Source: an uncultured Oscillospiraceae bacterium (lineage in GTDB: Bacteria > Bacillota > Clostridia > Oscillospirales > Oscillospiraceae). Taken from it: a stretch of 64,000 nucleotides of DNA. Every line of letters starts with the position of its first letter. Position 1 is the stretch's first letter. Of this stretch, positions 1 through 9,171 are shown piece by piece. The stretch spans positions 1-64,000 of the forward strand of contig CAJUKH010000066.1 in the NCBI GenBank assembly GCA_910587345.1, in the 5' to 3' direction. The translations under genes and the position numbers were made by a program. Under the pieces are notes generated by a model. That model was not told the DNA's origin, did not search any database, and worked only from the letters and a program-made list of their open reading frames with translations.

Positions 1-143
1 CTTCTCGCTGTCATGCTGCGAGCCGGGCTGGCCGTTCGGTCGCTTTCCCTTCGCTCCGGCTGGTCTCCGGGCCGCTTTGCGGCCCTTCGCTCGCCCTCGC
101 TTCGGTCCAAGCTCCCTCACAGCCCGTCTCTCCGCACTTCTTC
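1..143. other. GC-rich stretch without a recognisable gene
   Basis: This is the region downstream of rpsO on the minus strand, up to the window edge. It contains a 7-bp GGGCCGC/GCGGCCC hairpin at 69-85 without a T-run on either side. I see no ribosome site followed by a plausible reading frame. In many Firmicutes pnp follows rpsO; whether it does here lies outside the window. Confidence 0.4.
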
Positions 144-410
144 TTACTTACGAATGCCCAGCTTGGCAATGATGGCACGATACCGCTCGATATCCTTCCG
201 CATCAGATAATCCAGCAGCTTACGGCGCTTACCGATCATCTTATACAGACCCCGGCGGCTGTGGTTGTCGTGGATGTGGACCCGCAGATGCTCGGTGAGC
301 TCGTTGATGCGGGTGGTGAGGATGGCGATCTGCACCTCAGGGGAGCCGGTATCGCTCTCGTGGGTGCGGTTGGCCTCGATAACGGCCGTCTTTTCGTCCT
401 TACGGATCAT
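144..410 (-). CDS. rpsO: 30S ribosomal protein S15
   Basis: Small-subunit primary 16S rRNA-binding protein. The 88 residues match the usual S15 length and cover the whole family, including the TGSPEVQIA segment, the LTEHLRVHIHDNHSRRGL region that contacts the rRNA three-way junction, and the basic C-terminus. I chose the ATG at 410 because an AGGTGG ribosome site lies just upstream; an in-frame GTG at 422 would add four residues but overlaps that site. The gene has its own strong promoter and a long leader, as expected for a self-regulated ribosomal gene. Identity is very secure. Confidence 0.97.
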   Translation of the reverse strand: MIRKDEKTAVIEANRTHESDTGSPEVQIAILTTRINELTEHLRVHIHDNHSRRGLYKMIGKRRKLLDYLMRKDIERYRAIIAKLGIRK

Positions 411-547
411 GTGTGTTTCCACCTTTCTTCTTTCCCTTGGGGGAAAGCCGTTTTATTCTGTCCTGCCGGCTGGGGGATGGACCGGTGTACACCTCTGACG
501 CAGAGGTAATCTCCCATCTCTAAGCCAACGGACGGTCGTGCTTTGAC
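411..547 (-). promoter_or_regulatory. rpsO 5' leader, possible S15 autoregulatory RNA
   Basis: About 130 nt separate the promoter at 548-576 from the rpsO start. Self-complementary segments such as ACCTCTG/CAGAGGT can fold. S15 represses its own translation through leader RNA structures in several bacterial lineages; that this leader does so is an inference from its length and position. I see nothing coding here or between 577 and 715. Confidence 0.4.
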
Positions 548-576
548 ACTATATCACAAATTTGCGCCCTTGTCCA
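548..576 (-). promoter_or_regulatory. rpsO promoter (TGGACA-N17-TATAGT)
   Basis: On the minus strand a TGGACA -35 box and a TATAGT -10 box are spaced by exactly 17 bases and point at rpsO. Each box has one mismatch to the sigma-A consensus. Confidence 0.7.
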
Positions 577-715
577 GTTAAAAATATGAGTTTTTCTTCC
601 CTTTCAGCCATTTCCCGGGTTTCCGCCCCGCCGGAGGGAGGCTCTGTTCCCTGTCAGCCCTGTCCTTTTGCCATGCCGGGCGGGATCGCAGTCTGCAAAA
701 AAACCATATATCCCC

Positions 716-1807
716 CTACTCTTCCGCCGTCAGTTCCTCCGCCCCCGGCCAGCGGTAGCCCTGCTGGGCCAACTCCTCTGCGGTATAAAAGAGCGTGGGC
801 TGGTTTGTTCGGCTCAGGTCCACATAAAGGCTTTCCCCGTCGGCGGGGTGGACCCCATTCCAAAACCGGGGTTCCCCTTCCCAGGTCCCCTCCACCAATT
901 CACAGGTGACCCCCTGCAAATTCCGGCACACCAGAGTATAGGCCAGCGCCAGCCCCTCATCATCGGCCGCCCCCTCCACCAAAGCGGCGTAGGCGGTGGC
1001 GCCTCCCTCGGGGGAGTACTCACAACGGGCGCAAAGCTCGGCTGCGGCCCGGCGGGCAGCCTCCTCCCCCTCCCGGTCCCCTGATGCCAGAAAAGCGGCA
1101 AGGGCGGTATCCACCGCCTCCCGCTTCCGGTCCAGCTCCTCCGCCGGGTCGGGATAGGTCAGCAGGATCTCCACCACCCGCCGGCTGCCGCTGTCGGGAT
1201 AGAGGGATATCTGCGCCTCCGGCATCCCCAGCGCAGCTCCGGGGGTATCGTAATAGGCCTGCCGGATCAACCCGGCGATAAAGTCGGCGTCCTCGGCAAA
1301 ATAGGCCACCCGGAACACCACCTCGGTCTCAAACTCCTCCAGCGCCGACTGCAATTCGGTACGGATGGCCCCGGTGCCCGTAACGGTGGAGATGGACCGT
1401 ATCTGCTCGGGGGTACGGCGGTAATGGATGGTAAGGGTGGCCTGGTCATAAGAGACCACCCGGGTGGTCTCATGCTTGATGTACTCCACCGCATAGGCCC
1501 CCAGCGGGTCCTCGGTGGCCACCTCCAGACAGGCGGCAGTCAGATCGGCCTCCACCTCCCCGGCGTAATCCTGCAATTGGATGACCCCCTCCTCCTCCCC
1601 CTGGGACACCAGAAAGAGGACGGCGGACACCAGCTCCCGGTAGTTTTCCACCCGGATGGCAGAGGAATCCCCGGCGGTGGCGGGCCGGTCCACATGGGGT
1701 GTGGAGCTGCTGTAAGACCGCTCCAGTATGGAAGCGCAGCCCGGCAGGGTCAAAAGAAGACAGGCGGCCAGCCCAAAGACCGTGAGCCGGGCGATTCGGT
1801 TTTTCAT
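716..1807 (-). CDS. Lipoprotein with degenerate transglutaminase-like C-terminal domain
   Basis: A 363-residue exported protein with a hydrophobic N-terminal helix ending in the lipobox LPGC (Cys24), so probably a membrane-anchored lipoprotein. The C-terminal third (about residues 270-345) resembles the transglutaminase/cysteine-protease-like fold: an ALAYTLVCR helix, then HPADGESLYVDL, which resembles the His and Asp strands of that family. Where active members carry the nucleophile Cys just before the helix, this one has DDEG, so catalysis by that route looks lost. The start has GGGGG spaced eight bases upstream. It is the last gene of a same-strand run with the kinase and yitT. The family call is tentative; lipoprotein status is firm. 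Confidence 0.6.
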   Translation of the reverse strand: MKNRIARLTVFGLAACLLLTLPGCASILERSYSSSTPHVDRPATAGDSSAIRVENYRELVSAVLFLVSQGEEEGVIQLQDYAGEVEADLTAACLEVATEDPLGAYAVEYIKHETTRVVSYDQATLTIHYRRTPEQIRSISTVTGTGAIRTELQSALEEFETEVVFRVAYFAEDADFIAGLIRQAYYDTPGAALGMPEAQISLYPDSGSRRVVEILLTYPDPAEELDRKREAVDTALAAFLASGDREGEEAARRAAAELCARCEYSPEGGATAYAALVEGAADDEGLALAYTLVCRNLQGVTCELVEGTWEGEPRFWNGVHPADGESLYVDLSRTNQPTLFYTAEELAQQGYRWPGAEELTAEE

Positions 1808-1837
1808 GGTGTTGACCCCCTTGTCTGAAACAGTTTG

Positions 1838-2383
1838 TTATCCCACGAGAAACGCCCGAACTGTGGTGAGAAGCCCCGAATGGTCCACCCGGGAAAAGTC
1901 CGTGGTATCCACCAACAGGGCCTCTCCCGGCAGTTTTTCTCCCAACCGGGCCTGCCCGGCGGCAAAATCCTCCGGAGAGTCTCCTGCACTCTTGTGGACC
2001 CAGTGCCGCTCTTTCTCCCGGTCCCGATAGCGGCGATACAGCACCGCCATATCCCCGGTAAAGAAAAAGCTCAGGCAGCGGCCTCCATAGCGCTCCAGAA
2101 ACACCTCCACCCGCTCCAGCTCCGCCGGTCGGAAGTTTCCCTCCAGAATGCAGGGTGTTCCCGCCTTCAAGCACTCCTCCAGAATGTATTCCAGCAGCAC
2201 AAAGGCGGCAGCGCTGCCCTTTTCATAGACCGCTCCGCCCGTGGGGCCAAGGCCTTCTCCCAGCGTCTCTTTCACCCTGTCCTTTCGGAAACAGAGTATC
2301 CCCAACTCCGCCGACAACCGGTCCGCAAAAGCGGACTTTCCCGCAGCACAATGACCGGAAACCAAAACCAGCTTGCCTTCCAT
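1838..2383 (-). CDS. P-loop kinase-like ATPase
   Basis: A 181-residue cytosolic protein starting with a Walker A motif, GHCAAGKS (about residues 10-17), on a strand-loop-helix typical of small nucleotide or zeta-toxin-like kinases. An Arg-rich segment near residue 120 (YRRYRDREKERHWVH) fits a lid, and LLVDTTDF near the C-terminus fits the family's last core strand. The substrate cannot be told from sequence; shikimate-, gluconate- and zeta-like kinases share this outline. The gene starts 12 bases after yitT ends and lies 30 bases before the lipoprotein, so cotranscription is likely. Confidence 0.65.
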   Translation of the reverse strand: MEGKLVLVSGHCAAGKSAFADRLSAELGILCFRKDRVKETLGEGLGPTGGAVYEKGSAAAFVLLEYILEECLKAGTPCILEGNFRPAELERVEVFLERYGGRCLSFFFTGDMAVLYRRYRDREKERHWVHKSAGDSPEDFAAGQARLGEKLPGEALLVDTTDFSRVDHSGLLTTVRAFLVG

Positions 2384-2395
2384 GGCCGGCCCTTC

Positions 2396-3253
2396 TTACA
2401 GGCTCCCCTGATAACTCTGAAACCCCTCTCCCAGCACCTCATGGGCGGCGGTGACGATCATAAAGGCGTTGGGGTCGACCCGGCGGACCGCCTCCTTCAC
2501 CGCCACGATCTGCCGCTGCTTGAAGGTGCAGAGAATGACCCTCTTCTTTTCCCCCGTGTAGCCGCCCTCTCCCTGAAGGTAGGTGACCCCCCGGGACAGC
2601 TCCTCCAAAATCACCCGGGCAATCTCCTGGGGATGGTCGGAAATAATATAGGCTACCTTGGCGTTGTCTAACCCGTAAAGCACCCGGTCCATGACCCGGG
2701 TGGAGACAAAGAGGGCCACCACACCGTAAAGGGCGGCGTCCACCTTCCGAAAGGCCAGAGCCACCGCCGCAATGACCACCAGGTCGGCCATCATCAGAAG
2801 GGTCCCCATGGGAAGCCAGGCCAGCTTCAGCTTCAAAAGCCGGGCCACGATCTCGGTGCCGCCGGTGGTGGCTCCCTGCAGAAAGATAAGGCCGATGGAG
2901 GCCCCCAGCAAGGCCCCGCCGCAAAGGCAGGCCAGCAGCCGGTCCGCCATGGGCGGGAAGGTAAACACCCGGCCGAAAAGGTCGATAAAGGCGGAGCTGA
3001 GGCTCATGGCGATGAGGGAGGACACCAGCAGATGGCCCCCCAGAAACTTCCACCCCAGCAGGAAAAGGGGCACGTTGAAGAGGAACACCAGCGTACCCAC
3101 CGGCAGAGCGGGGACAAAGGCGTTGACAAGCTGGGCAAGGCCGGTCACTCCCCCGAAGGCCACCGAATTGGCGGCAAAGAAGCCGTTGAAGGTCAGGGCA
3201 TAGAGGGCGGCGCCCAACAAGATGAAGAAATAATTTTTAATGTGTCTGGTCAT
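2396..3253 (-). CDS. yitT: YitT family membrane protein (DUF161-DUF2179)
   Basis: A 285-residue integral membrane protein with five or six hydrophobic segments in the first 200 residues (including the FGGVTGLAQLV and GATTGGTEIVARLL glycine-rich repeats typical of YitT), followed by a cytosolic DUF2179 domain of about 80 residues (GVTYLQGEGGYTGEKKRVILCTF). The TYLxGxGGYTG motif is diagnostic. Function in the family is not established; transport has been proposed. A strong AAGGAGGT site precedes the ATG. It lies 132 bases downstream of parC on the same strand. Confidence 0.88.
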   Translation of the reverse strand: MTRHIKNYFFILLGAALYALTFNGFFAANSVAFGGVTGLAQLVNAFVPALPVGTLVFLFNVPLFLLGWKFLGGHLLVSSLIAMSLSSAFIDLFGRVFTFPPMADRLLACLCGGALLGASIGLIFLQGATTGGTEIVARLLKLKLAWLPMGTLLMMADLVVIAAVALAFRKVDAALYGVVALFVSTRVMDRVLYGLDNAKVAYIISDHPQEIARVILEELSRGVTYLQGEGGYTGEKKRVILCTFKQRQIVAVKEAVRRVDPNAFMIVTAAHEVLGEGFQSYQGSL

Positions 3254-3385
3254 AAAGATGACCTCCTTTCATTCGTCAGACGCCATTCCCGGTCCGAAAC
3301 CGAAAGGGGTCGTCTCGCCTTGAGGGGGCCACCGGCGTGCCTGCGGCACGGCTTATGGGGCAAATGTCCGCATCCCCTGCCCGTG

Positions 3386-5635
3386 TTACAGCAGGGACAG
3401 CTGCTCCTCCCCCCGGTCCTCGGGCTTCAACAGCGCCCCGGCCACGGGAAGGGACCTTGCCCGATAGCGGGCCGGGTCCTGAATGGCGGTCTCGGCCAAA
3501 GGCCGGACCGACTCCAGCCGGAACTTATCCGGCTTCTTGATGGTCATGACCCCCACCCCCTGGGTGGAGCGGGTGGTCTTGGGGGCCAGAACGGCGGTGT
3601 GGAATATCATGCACCGGCCCTCGGTGGAGGTGAGGGCCAGCTCCACGTCCTCCTTCAAATGGATGGCGGTGACCAGCGGGGACTTGTCGGAGTAGGCCCC
3701 CGTCAGCTTCTTCCGCCGGGTCTGGGTCTGATAGGCGGAAAGCTCCACCCGGGCCGCCTTGCCGTTTTCAAAGAAGAACAGCAGATGCCCGGAATAGTCT
3801 GTGGTGATACAGGCCCATACCACCGTCTCCCCCGGGTCCATGGCCAGCTTGGTGGGCAGATAATCCCCCAGTACGCTGGCCTTGGCGTCGTCGAAGTCGG
3901 AAAGCCGGGTCTTGTAGCACTGCTGCTGGTTGGTAAAGACCAGCAGTTCGGTTTTGTTGGTACACTCCCAGTACTGCCGGGGACCGTCCCCCTCCTTGTA
4001 CTTCTGGTCGCTGGCCATCCGCAGAGACTGGGGGGTGATCTTCTTCAAATACCCCTCCCGGGAGAGGAAGACATGGACCGGATAATCGGGGGTGTCGTCC
4101 TCGGCCTCCTCCTCCACCGCCGTCTGATACTCATAGATGATCTCGGTGCGGCGGGGAGCGGGGTACTTTTTCATCACGTCCTTCAGCTCCCCTGCGATGA
4201 TGGTCCGCACCCGCTGGGGATGGTCCAGAATATCCTGCAGGTCGGCGATCTCCTTCTCCAGTTCCTCGGTCTCGGCCACCCGCTTTAAGATATATTCCTT
4301 GTTGATGTTGCGAAGACGGATATCCGCCACATACTCGGCCTGTATCTGGTCGATGCCGAAGCCTATCATCAGGTTGGGAATGACCTCGGCGTCCTGCTCG
4401 GTGTCCCGGATGATCTGGATGGCCCGGTCAATGTCCAGCAGGATCTTTTTCAGACCCTTCAGCAGATGCAGCTTGTCCTTTTTCTTCTTCTGGATGAACC
4501 AGGTCCGCCGCCGGACCCCTTCGGACCGCCAGGCCACCCATTCCTCCAGTATCTCTCGCACCCCCATGACTTTGGGCATTCCCGCAATCAGGATATTGAA
4601 GTTACAGGGGAAGGAGTCCTGAAGCTGTGTGGACCTGAAGAGCTTCTGCATCAGCTTTTCCGGGTCAGTGCCCCGCTTCAGGTCGATGGTCAGCTTCAAA
4701 CCGGAAAGGTCGGTCTCATCCCGCATATCGGCGATCTCTTTCAGCTTGCCCGCCTTCACAAGCTCGGTGACCTTGTCCATAATGGCCTCTGCCGTGGCGG
4801 TATAGGGGATCTCATAGATCTCGATGACCCCCTCCTCCTTGACATACCGCCATTTGGCCCGCACCTGGAAGGAGCCCCGGCCGGTGCGGTAGATCTCCGC
4901 CATCTGTGCCCCGTTGTAAAGAAGCTGTCCCCCCGTGGGGAAATCGGGGGCTTTCAGGATGGAGAGCAGGTCGCACTCCGGGTCCTTCATAAAGGCGATG
5001 GTGGCTTCGCACACCTCCTGCAAATTGAAGCCGCAGAGGTTGGAGGCCATGCCCACGGCAATGCCCTGATTGGCAGAGACCAGCACATTGGGAAAGGTGG
5101 TGGGCAGCAGGGATGGCTCCTTCATGGAGCCGTCATAGTTGTCCACAAAATCCACCGTATCCTGGTCGATATCCCGGAAAAACTCGGTGCAGATGGCGTC
5201 CAGTTTTGCCTCGGTGTACCGGGAGGCCGCCCAGGCCATGTCCCGGGAGTAAACCTTACCGAAGTTGCCCTTGGAGTCCACAAAGGGGTGGAGCAGAGCG
5301 CCGTAGCCCCGGGAAAGGCGGACCATGGTGTCGTAGATGGCGGCGTCTCCGTGGGGATTCAGCCGCATGGTCTGGCCCACGATGTTGGCCGACTTGGTCC
5401 GGCCCTTGGTGAGAAGGCCCATGTCGTACATGGTGTAAAGCAGCTTCCGGTGGGAGGGCTTAAAGCCGTCGATCTCCGGAATGGCCCGGGACAGGATCAC
5501 GCTCATGGCGTAGGGCATGAAGTTGATCTCCAGCGTCTGGGTAATAGGCTGCTCCACCACCTCTTTCCGCAGCCCCATCACATTGGGGTCCGCCGGGCGG
5601 TGCTTAGTCTCTTCGGTGGTCTTTTTCTTGGCCAT
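3386..5635 (-). CDS. parC: DNA topoisomerase IV subunit A (GyrA/ParC family)
   Basis: 749-residue DNA-cleaving subunit of a type IIA topoisomerase. Seen in order: a winged-helix breakage-reunion domain with the catalytic tyrosine in AASRYTEAKL, the HRKLLYTMYDMGL and LNPHGDAAIYDTMVRLS segments around the quinolone-determining region, a tower and coiled-coil (about residues 330-480), then a C-terminal beta-pinwheel region. It is on the short side for the family and lacks an obvious GyrA box, which favours ParC over GyrA. The ATG at 5635 has AAGGA nine bases upstream; an ATG three codons earlier lies directly on that site. The partner parE is 6 kb upstream in the same direction, with three unrelated genes between. 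Confidence 0.9.
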   Translation of the reverse strand: MAKKKTTEETKHRPADPNVMGLRKEVVEQPITQTLEINFMPYAMSVILSRAIPEIDGFKPSHRKLLYTMYDMGLLTKGRTKSANIVGQTMRLNPHGDAAIYDTMVRLSRGYGALLHPFVDSKGNFGKVYSRDMAWAASRYTEAKLDAICTEFFRDIDQDTVDFVDNYDGSMKEPSLLPTTFPNVLVSANQGIAVGMASNLCGFNLQEVCEATIAFMKDPECDLLSILKAPDFPTGGQLLYNGAQMAEIYRTGRGSFQVRAKWRYVKEEGVIEIYEIPYTATAEAIMDKVTELVKAGKLKEIADMRDETDLSGLKLTIDLKRGTDPEKLMQKLFRSTQLQDSFPCNFNILIAGMPKVMGVREILEEWVAWRSEGVRRRTWFIQKKKKDKLHLLKGLKKILLDIDRAIQIIRDTEQDAEVIPNLMIGFGIDQIQAEYVADIRLRNINKEYILKRVAETEELEKEIADLQDILDHPQRVRTIIAGELKDVMKKYPAPRRTEIIYEYQTAVEEEAEDDTPDYPVHVFLSREGYLKKITPQSLRMASDQKYKEGDGPRQYWECTNKTELLVFTNQQQCYKTRLSDFDDAKASVLGDYLPTKLAMDPGETVVWACITTDYSGHLLFFFENGKAARVELSAYQTQTRRKKLTGAYSDKSPLVTAIHLKEDVELALTSTEGRCMIFHTAVLAPKTTRSTQGVGVMTIKKPDKFRLESVRPLAETAIQDPARYRARSLPVAGALLKPEDRGEEQLSLL

Positions 5636-5687
5636 TGGTATCATTCCTTATCCGCTTGGTAATATCGTTATATTTTATTCCTTTTTG

Positions 5688-7355
5688 TTATTCTTCCGGC
5701 AGGCCGATGACGCCGGTCTGGAAAAGGGTGTCGTCGAAAATGGCGCCTATGGCCGGGTCCGCTTTCATTTCCAGATAGATTTTTCCTCTCTGGGTCTCCC
5801 AAATATCCTGATTCAGCACATTATTCCGGGCCCACCAGTTGTACCCATCCAGATAATTCTCATAAGCCTCGTCCCAAGAGGAGAAACTCTCACAAAGAAG
5901 CATGGCGGCAGGCTCCAGTAGGGCCAAAGCCTCCTCATAAGTCACATAGCCAGCGGTATAGCCCCACTGGACCAGATTGGACATCCGAAACAGGTCCCAG
6001 GCCATAATACCCCGGTCTCCCCATTTCTCATCCACATACTCGGTGTATTCCCACATATAGCTGGGCCAGGCACTGGAGGCCTCGGAAATTTCCTTCCTCT
6101 CTTTTTCCGTCCGAAGCTTTACATCCTCCGCCATCTCCCGGAAGGTGGAATCATGGCCGTAGATGGTCATAGCCAAAACAGTGTATGCCAAATCGTCCCG
6201 GTCAGGGATATCCCAAGTGCCGCTGGTCAAGGTGCCCTGGCACTTCTCTGCCACAGAGGCATCCCGGGGATAAAGGCCAAACCATGTAGGGTTTCCAGCA
6301 TTTAACTTTGCCAACATAGCTCCCATTGGCAATGCCCAGGCTTCCAGGTTTGCTTTCCCTGCCACCGACTTATCTTCTGTAATCAGTACGCGGCGGCCTT
6401 CTCCATCCCACTCAACCTTTTGGCCAAAAAATTCAGCCACATAGCGGGCAGGAATCAAGGTCCGGCTTCGGGCAACAGAAACATAGGGCGCCACATCCAT
6501 CTCTACGACTTCTTCATCTACCATAGCAGAAGTGCTGTCCAAAGTCATAATAATGGATGAACCCGCTCGGGTCATCAGAATTTGCTGGGTCTCCTGCATC
6601 CATTCCACTTTAGCACCCAGAGCCTCAGCCACTGCTCTGATTGGCACCATAGTCCTTTCATTCCGGACCTCCGGGGCCGTATCCATACGCAGCTGCTTTC
6701 CGTCTATCCAGAGGGTAATGCCCCCATCCTGATTTGGCTTCTGTGCCCGGTAAGATTCTATATCCGCTATCACTTTTGCCCTGTTTTCTTCCGAAACCAG
6801 ATACATATACTGTCCATCGAAAAAATCATCTGCCGACATATTCAACGCTTCCAATGCCGGCGCCAAAGATTTTCCCCAGTCGTTCACATAGGCATAACTG
6901 AAAACAAGCCATGCCCGATATTTTTCTATATCAAGACGGTAGTACAGTTCATCATGTTCTTTCCAACGACTATACCATTGACTCTCCGCAGCACTAAAAG
7001 CCCGGCCCGCCGAATAGAAGGCTTTCCTGCCTTCTTGCGTCTCTACCCCGGCGTTCTCGGCATACTTCAGCCGCACAAGTCCCGTCTCATAGCAGGCCCC
7101 CGCAGACCCCTCTGCCCAATCCTTTCCTTCTTCCGGAAGTAACCCGCCTTGGCGTGCATCCTCCCGCAGCGCCTCTACCTCGGTCCAGTTGACCGGGGCA
7201 TACACCGCATCGTCAGGGATAACCAGATACTCCTCCGCCTTGATCCACTCCGGCGGCGTGGGCGTCACCGCCCCGCTCTCCGCCGCCGCAGCGGCAGGAA
7301 AAAGGGAAAATACCAATGTCAAAGCCAAGAGTAGGGATACGCTTTTCTTTTTCAT
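5688..7355 (-). CDS. Exported stalk-domain protein with C-terminal DUF1266
   Basis: 555 residues with a clear signal peptide (MKKKSVSLLLALTLVFSLF...AAA). After an N-terminal helical region of about 180 residues comes a copper-amine-oxidase N-terminal-like 'stalk' domain (TMVPIRAVAEALGAKVEW ... TLIPARYVAEFFGQKVEWD, about residues 210-315), a surface or cell-wall-associated module in Clostridia. The last 200 residues match DUF1266: GIMAWDLFRMSNLVQWGYTAGY, then SSWDEAYENYLDGYNWW. The start at 7355 follows GGAAAGGAAG; earlier in-frame starts would extend beyond the signal peptide. It is a tandem paralog of the next gene upstream and sits between parE and parC. Its function is unknown. Confidence 0.8.
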   Translation of the reverse strand: MKKKSVSLLLALTLVFSLFPAAAAAESGAVTPTPPEWIKAEEYLVIPDDAVYAPVNWTEVEALREDARQGGLLPEEGKDWAEGSAGACYETGLVRLKYAENAGVETQEGRKAFYSAGRAFSAAESQWYSRWKEHDELYYRLDIEKYRAWLVFSYAYVNDWGKSLAPALEALNMSADDFFDGQYMYLVSEENRAKVIADIESYRAQKPNQDGGITLWIDGKQLRMDTAPEVRNERTMVPIRAVAEALGAKVEWMQETQQILMTRAGSSIIMTLDSTSAMVDEEVVEMDVAPYVSVARSRTLIPARYVAEFFGQKVEWDGEGRRVLITEDKSVAGKANLEAWALPMGAMLAKLNAGNPTWFGLYPRDASVAEKCQGTLTSGTWDIPDRDDLAYTVLAMTIYGHDSTFREMAEDVKLRTEKERKEISEASSAWPSYMWEYTEYVDEKWGDRGIMAWDLFRMSNLVQWGYTAGYVTYEEALALLEPAAMLLCESFSSWDEAYENYLDGYNWWARNNVLNQDIWETQRGKIYLEMKADPAIGAIFDDTLFQTGVIGLPEE

Positions 7356-7420
7356 TATGATCTTCCTTTCCTGTTGCATATGGATACGCCAAAACGGAGG
7401 GTCCGGGGCCACTCTGTCCA

Positions 7421-9115
7421 TTATCTTTCGGCGCTTGCTCCAAACATATCATCGTTAAACAGCGTCCGGGTCTCGGGGGCGTTTTTCAGGTACAGATACC
7501 CCAGTCCCAGCTCGGTCTCCCACACCGTCTTCTCCCCCAGGTCTTCCCGAAGGCACCAGTAGTACCCCTCCAGAAAGTTTTCATATACCTCGTCCCAGCC
7601 GGTGAAGGTCCCGGCCAGCTCCTCAATGGCGGGCCGGGCCATATCCAACGCCTCGCCATAGGTCACATATCCCGCCGTATAGCCCCACTGGCAAAGGGTC
7701 ACCGCCCGGCACAGGTCCCAGGCCCGTATGCCCTTCTCGCCCCATTTGTTCCACATGGCCTTGGTCCGGGGCCACATATACCGGTCGGTCTCCCCCAGAC
7801 GGTTTGCCCGGCGGGCGATCTCGCTGTCGGAGAGATACCGGACCTCTCTGGCCGCCGCCTGAAAATCCGGGTCGTTGCCCGTTTCCAGCAGTTCCTCCAC
7901 CGCAGCCAGCAGATCCTCCCGGTCTCCGATCTCCCAGCCGGCCAGAACGGCCCGGCAATGCTCCGCCGGGACCAGTTCCACCTCCCGGGGAACGCCGTTT
8001 TCGTCCCGGCGGGTCACCGTATGGGGGGCGCGGGGATAAAGCCCAAACCGCCTGGGATCGCCCCCCTCGGAAAAGCCCAGAAGGGCGGACATGGGGCCGG
8101 CCCAGGCCTCCAGCTCCCCGGCCGGGGTCCCCTCCTTGTCCTCCGTGATATCCACCCGCCGCTCCCCGGCGTTCCAGGTGACGGTCTGCCCAAACAGCTG
8201 GGCAGCATAGCGGACGGGAAAATAAGTGCGGTTCTGGTCGGCATAGGGTGCCACATCCATCTCCACCGGCGCCCCGTCCACCCAGGCGGTGGTCTCCCCC
8301 GGGATCATGGTGACGGTGTGCCCTGCCCGGGTCATGGTCACCTGCCATGTCTCCGGGTCCCACATGACCTCCGCCCCCAGCGCCTCGGCCAGCGCCCGGA
8401 CGGGCGCCATGGTCCGCTGATTTTTCACCTGGGGCTGGGTATCCATCTGTAGAAGAATATCGTCCACATAGATGGTAAGCCGGGACTTTTCCGGCAGGTA
8501 AAAACTCCAGTAGGCGTTGGCCGACTGCTCCACCATGTCCCGGGTCTCTGCGCCCACCCGCTCCATGTGGGGCGCCTCAAAAAAGTCCGCCGTAGTCATG
8601 CCCAAAGCGTCCAGCGCCGGGACGATGGCCCGCCCCCAGTTGTCCACATACTGGGGATGGTAGAGCAGATACGCCCTGTATTTCTCCACCCGCAGCCGGT
8701 AGTAAGTCTCATCCCGGCCCCCGCCCTGGTCATACCAGGCGCTCTCGGCGGCCTCAAAGGCCTTGCCCGCAGAGAGAAAGGCGGCTTTTGCCAGCCCCTC
8801 ATCCTCCCCGGCATTCCCGGCATACTTCAGCCGCAGCAGGGCAGTCTCATAGCACTGTCCCGCCGAGCCTTCCGCCCAGTCCCGGCCCTCCTCGGGGAGC
8901 AGCGCCCCCGCCTCAGCCTCGGCCCGCAGAGCGGTGATCCGGCCCCAGCGTTCCGGCTCATAGACCGGGTCCCCGGGAAAAATCAAATAGTCCTCCTCCG
9001 CCACCCATTCGGGGGCGGCAGCCGTCACGGCAGAAAGGGTCTCCGCCCCCAAAGCGGCGGGATACAGCGAAACGCAAAGCAGCAAAGCCAAAAGCAGAGC
9101 GAGGGATTTTTTCAT
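7421..9115 (-). CDS. Exported stalk-domain protein with C-terminal DUF1266 (paralog)
   Basis: 564 residues with the same plan as its downstream neighbour: signal peptide, helical region (LLPEEGRDWAEGSAGQCYETALLRLKYA is nearly shared), two-part stalk domain (TMAPVRALAEALGAEVMW and YFPVRYAAQLFGQTVTW), then DUF1266 (AWDLCRAVTLCQWGYTAGYVTYGEAL ... GWDEVYENFLEGYYW). This gene is GC-richer than its twin, and the two have diverged well apart from the motifs, so the duplication is old or the copies came separately. GGAGGA lies just before the ATG. The gap to the next gene is 65 bases, consistent with one transcript. Confidence 0.8.
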   Translation of the reverse strand: MKKSLALLLALLLCVSLYPAALGAETLSAVTAAAPEWVAEEDYLIFPGDPVYEPERWGRITALRAEAEAGALLPEEGRDWAEGSAGQCYETALLRLKYAGNAGEDEGLAKAAFLSAGKAFEAAESAWYDQGGGRDETYYRLRVEKYRAYLLYHPQYVDNWGRAIVPALDALGMTTADFFEAPHMERVGAETRDMVEQSANAYWSFYLPEKSRLTIYVDDILLQMDTQPQVKNQRTMAPVRALAEALGAEVMWDPETWQVTMTRAGHTVTMIPGETTAWVDGAPVEMDVAPYADQNRTYFPVRYAAQLFGQTVTWNAGERRVDITEDKEGTPAGELEAWAGPMSALLGFSEGGDPRRFGLYPRAPHTVTRRDENGVPREVELVPAEHCRAVLAGWEIGDREDLLAAVEELLETGNDPDFQAAAREVRYLSDSEIARRANRLGETDRYMWPRTKAMWNKWGEKGIRAWDLCRAVTLCQWGYTAGYVTYGEALDMARPAIEELAGTFTGWDEVYENFLEGYYWCLREDLGEKTVWETELGLGYLYLKNAPETRTLFNDDMFGASAER

Positions 9116-9171
9116 GGGTTCCTCCAGAAATCAAGGGGTAAAATAGTTGATATACGCAGGGTTCAGCGTCT

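Noticed and set aside
14..509. Plus-strand frames across rpsO and its leader
   Set aside because: They overlap a certain ribosomal gene and lack ribosome sites.
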